Origin: Actinomycetes bacterium
GTDB taxonomy: Bacteria > Actinomycetota > Acidimicrobiia > Acidimicrobiales > Palsa-688
NCBI GenBank assembly: GCA_021808425.1
Contig: JAKBBS010000082.1
Coordinates: forward strand, 1-13,897
Length of the DNA stretch: 13,897 nucleotides
Direction of reading: 5' to 3'
The position numbers were made by a program, and so were the translations under genes. Positions 13,208 through 13,897 of this stretch are shown here, one piece after another. The first letter of the stretch is position 1. Every line of letters begins with the position of its first letter. Below the pieces are notes generated by a model that saw only the letters and a program-made list of their open reading frames with translations, made no database searches and was not told the origin of the DNA.

Positions 13208-13791
13208 GCCCGTCCGCGGGTGACGTGTCCGAGTCGTCCGGTGACGACCGGCCGCTTCGCGAAACCGACCCGGACAACAACGTCGTTCATCGTGGGGTGC
13301 ACTGGCATCGCGATTCTGCGGGCGTCATGTTCTACGACCAGGACTCGAAGCGCTGGGTGCGCTGGGCGGCCGGCGTGGACGCCCCTCCGCTACCGCCGCG
13401 TTGGCAGCTTCTCGGTGTGCCGACGAAGGTGTCGAGGCGACCGTGGCGGACACCGTGGCGGTTGTTGCCGGTGGTTTTGGTGGTCGCTGCCACCATCTAT
13501 GCCGTCTACCAGGGCTTATCCCCGGGCAACAACCAGGCGGCCCAGCAAGCCAAGCAGGCGCAGGCGCTCGTCGGTAAGTGCCTCGTTGCCAACGGGACCT
13601 TCTCCGGTCACCCGAGATACAGCGCCACGCCCGTCGCGTGCAGCGCGTCCAACGCGTCGGCGAAGGTGGTTTCCGCCATCGCCTCGTACCCGCCGGGACA
13701 GACCTGCCCGGCCGGCGCGGTCGGAGTCGAGATAGCGAACCTCGGTGCTGCGCATCCTTACATTGACTGCATCGAAACCATCACGAAGTGA
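13204..13791 (+). CDS. single-pass membrane protein with outside four-Cys domain (LppU-like)
   Basis: A 195-residue protein of unknown function. A polar acidic start (1-28) is followed by a short HWHRDSAGVMFYDQDSKRWVRW segment that recalls DUF2510-type motifs, a Pro-rich and Arg-rich stretch, and one transmembrane helix (about 87-104, LLPVVLVVAATIYAVY). The outer domain (about 105-195) has four cysteines, C126, C146, C168 and C189, in a spacing (VGKCL, VACS, QTCPAG, IDCIE) like LppU/SCO3897-family lipoprotein domains, suggesting two disulfides. The GTG start overlaps the glycosylase stop (GTGA), indicating translational coupling. The frame stays open further upstream, but only within the glycosylase. 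Confidence 0.75.
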   Translation: MSPSAGDVSESSGDDRPLRETDPDNNVVHRGVHWHRDSAGVMFYDQDSKRWVRWAAGVDAPPLPPRWQLLGVPTKVSRRPWRTPWRLLPVVLVVAATIYAVYQGLSPGNNQAAQQAKQAQALVGKCLVANGTFSGHPRYSATPVACSASNASAKVVSAIASYPPGQTCPAGAVGVEIANLGAAHPYIDCIETITK

Positions 13792-13836
13792 CCTGCTTAG
13801 GGGCGCGCGGGTTCTGATAGGGTTGAAGAGCATTTT

Positions 13837-13897
13837 GCGGACGTGGCTCAGCTGGTAGAGCATCACCTTGCCAAGGTGAGGGTCGCGGGTTCGAATC
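13837..13897 (+). tRNA. tRNA-Gly (anticodon GCC), cut by the window end
   Basis: Starts GCGGACG, D-arm GCTC-AGCTGGTA-GAGC, anticodon stem TCACC/GGTGA with loop TTGCCAA giving anticodon GCC (13870-13872), then the T-arm with GGTTCGAATC. The first 61 bases are present; the last part of the T-arm and acceptor strand lie beyond the window. TAGGGT at 13818-13823 is a possible -10 box. tRNA-Gly genes are frequent integration sites, but no element is visible here. Confidence 0.95.

Noticed and set aside
1..13897. CRISPR array, insertion sequence, integrase or prophage
   Set aside because: No regularly spaced direct repeats, transposase or integrase motifs, or terminal inverted repeats were found.

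Overview
The window looks like a piece of a high-GC actinobacterial chromosome. Support comes from GTG starts, GC-rich third codon positions, an actinobacterial-type Fpg/Nei protein with its characteristic C-terminal zinc finger, an actinobacterial-style single-pass membrane protein with an outside four-Cys domain, and several genes that appear to be transcribed without a leader (TANNNT box 6-7 bases before the start codon). Acidimicrobiia or a neighbouring class is my guess; the sequence alone does not prove it.

Left part (1-1667): no intact gene that I can support. Positions 1-473 contain many potential stems and end in a textbook intrinsic terminator (447-481), so a structured non-coding RNA running rightwards is the best, still unproven, reading. 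A leftward remnant of a PIN-domain toxin (724-1059) lacks its N-terminal catalytic part. About 600 bases after it (1063-1667) hold nothing recognisable.

Metal block (1668-3993, leftward): a CsoR-type copper sensor overlaps a COG0701-type permease that carries two C-terminal YHS domains and His-rich linkers. A perfect TATACCC-N5-GGGTATA dyad sits before the sensor. A small conserved beta-rich protein follows downstream.

Signalling block (4046-7412): a membrane HD-GYP phosphodiesterase with a long Ser/Thr/Pro-rich tail, a divergent Lgt-like membrane protein upstream on the same strand, and a divergently transcribed PilZ protein. Together with Orn further right, which degrades pGpG, this gives the window three proteins plausibly tied to cyclic di-GMP.

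Metabolic block (7539-9858, rightward): a single protein joining a biotin carrier domain to an acyl-CoA carboxyltransferase, then MsrB.

Accessory block (9924-11110, leftward): a probable toxin-antitoxin pair whose putative toxin is only distantly PIN-like, with a repeated GCTAGCAT operator candidate over the antitoxin start, and an unrecognised basic protein with a perfect Shine-Dalgarno sequence.

Right end (11234-13897): divergent orn and dut share a 78-base spacer with two leaderless promoter candidates; dut is followed by an Fpg/Nei-family glycosylase and an overlapping single-pass membrane protein. The window stops inside a tRNA-Gly(GCC).
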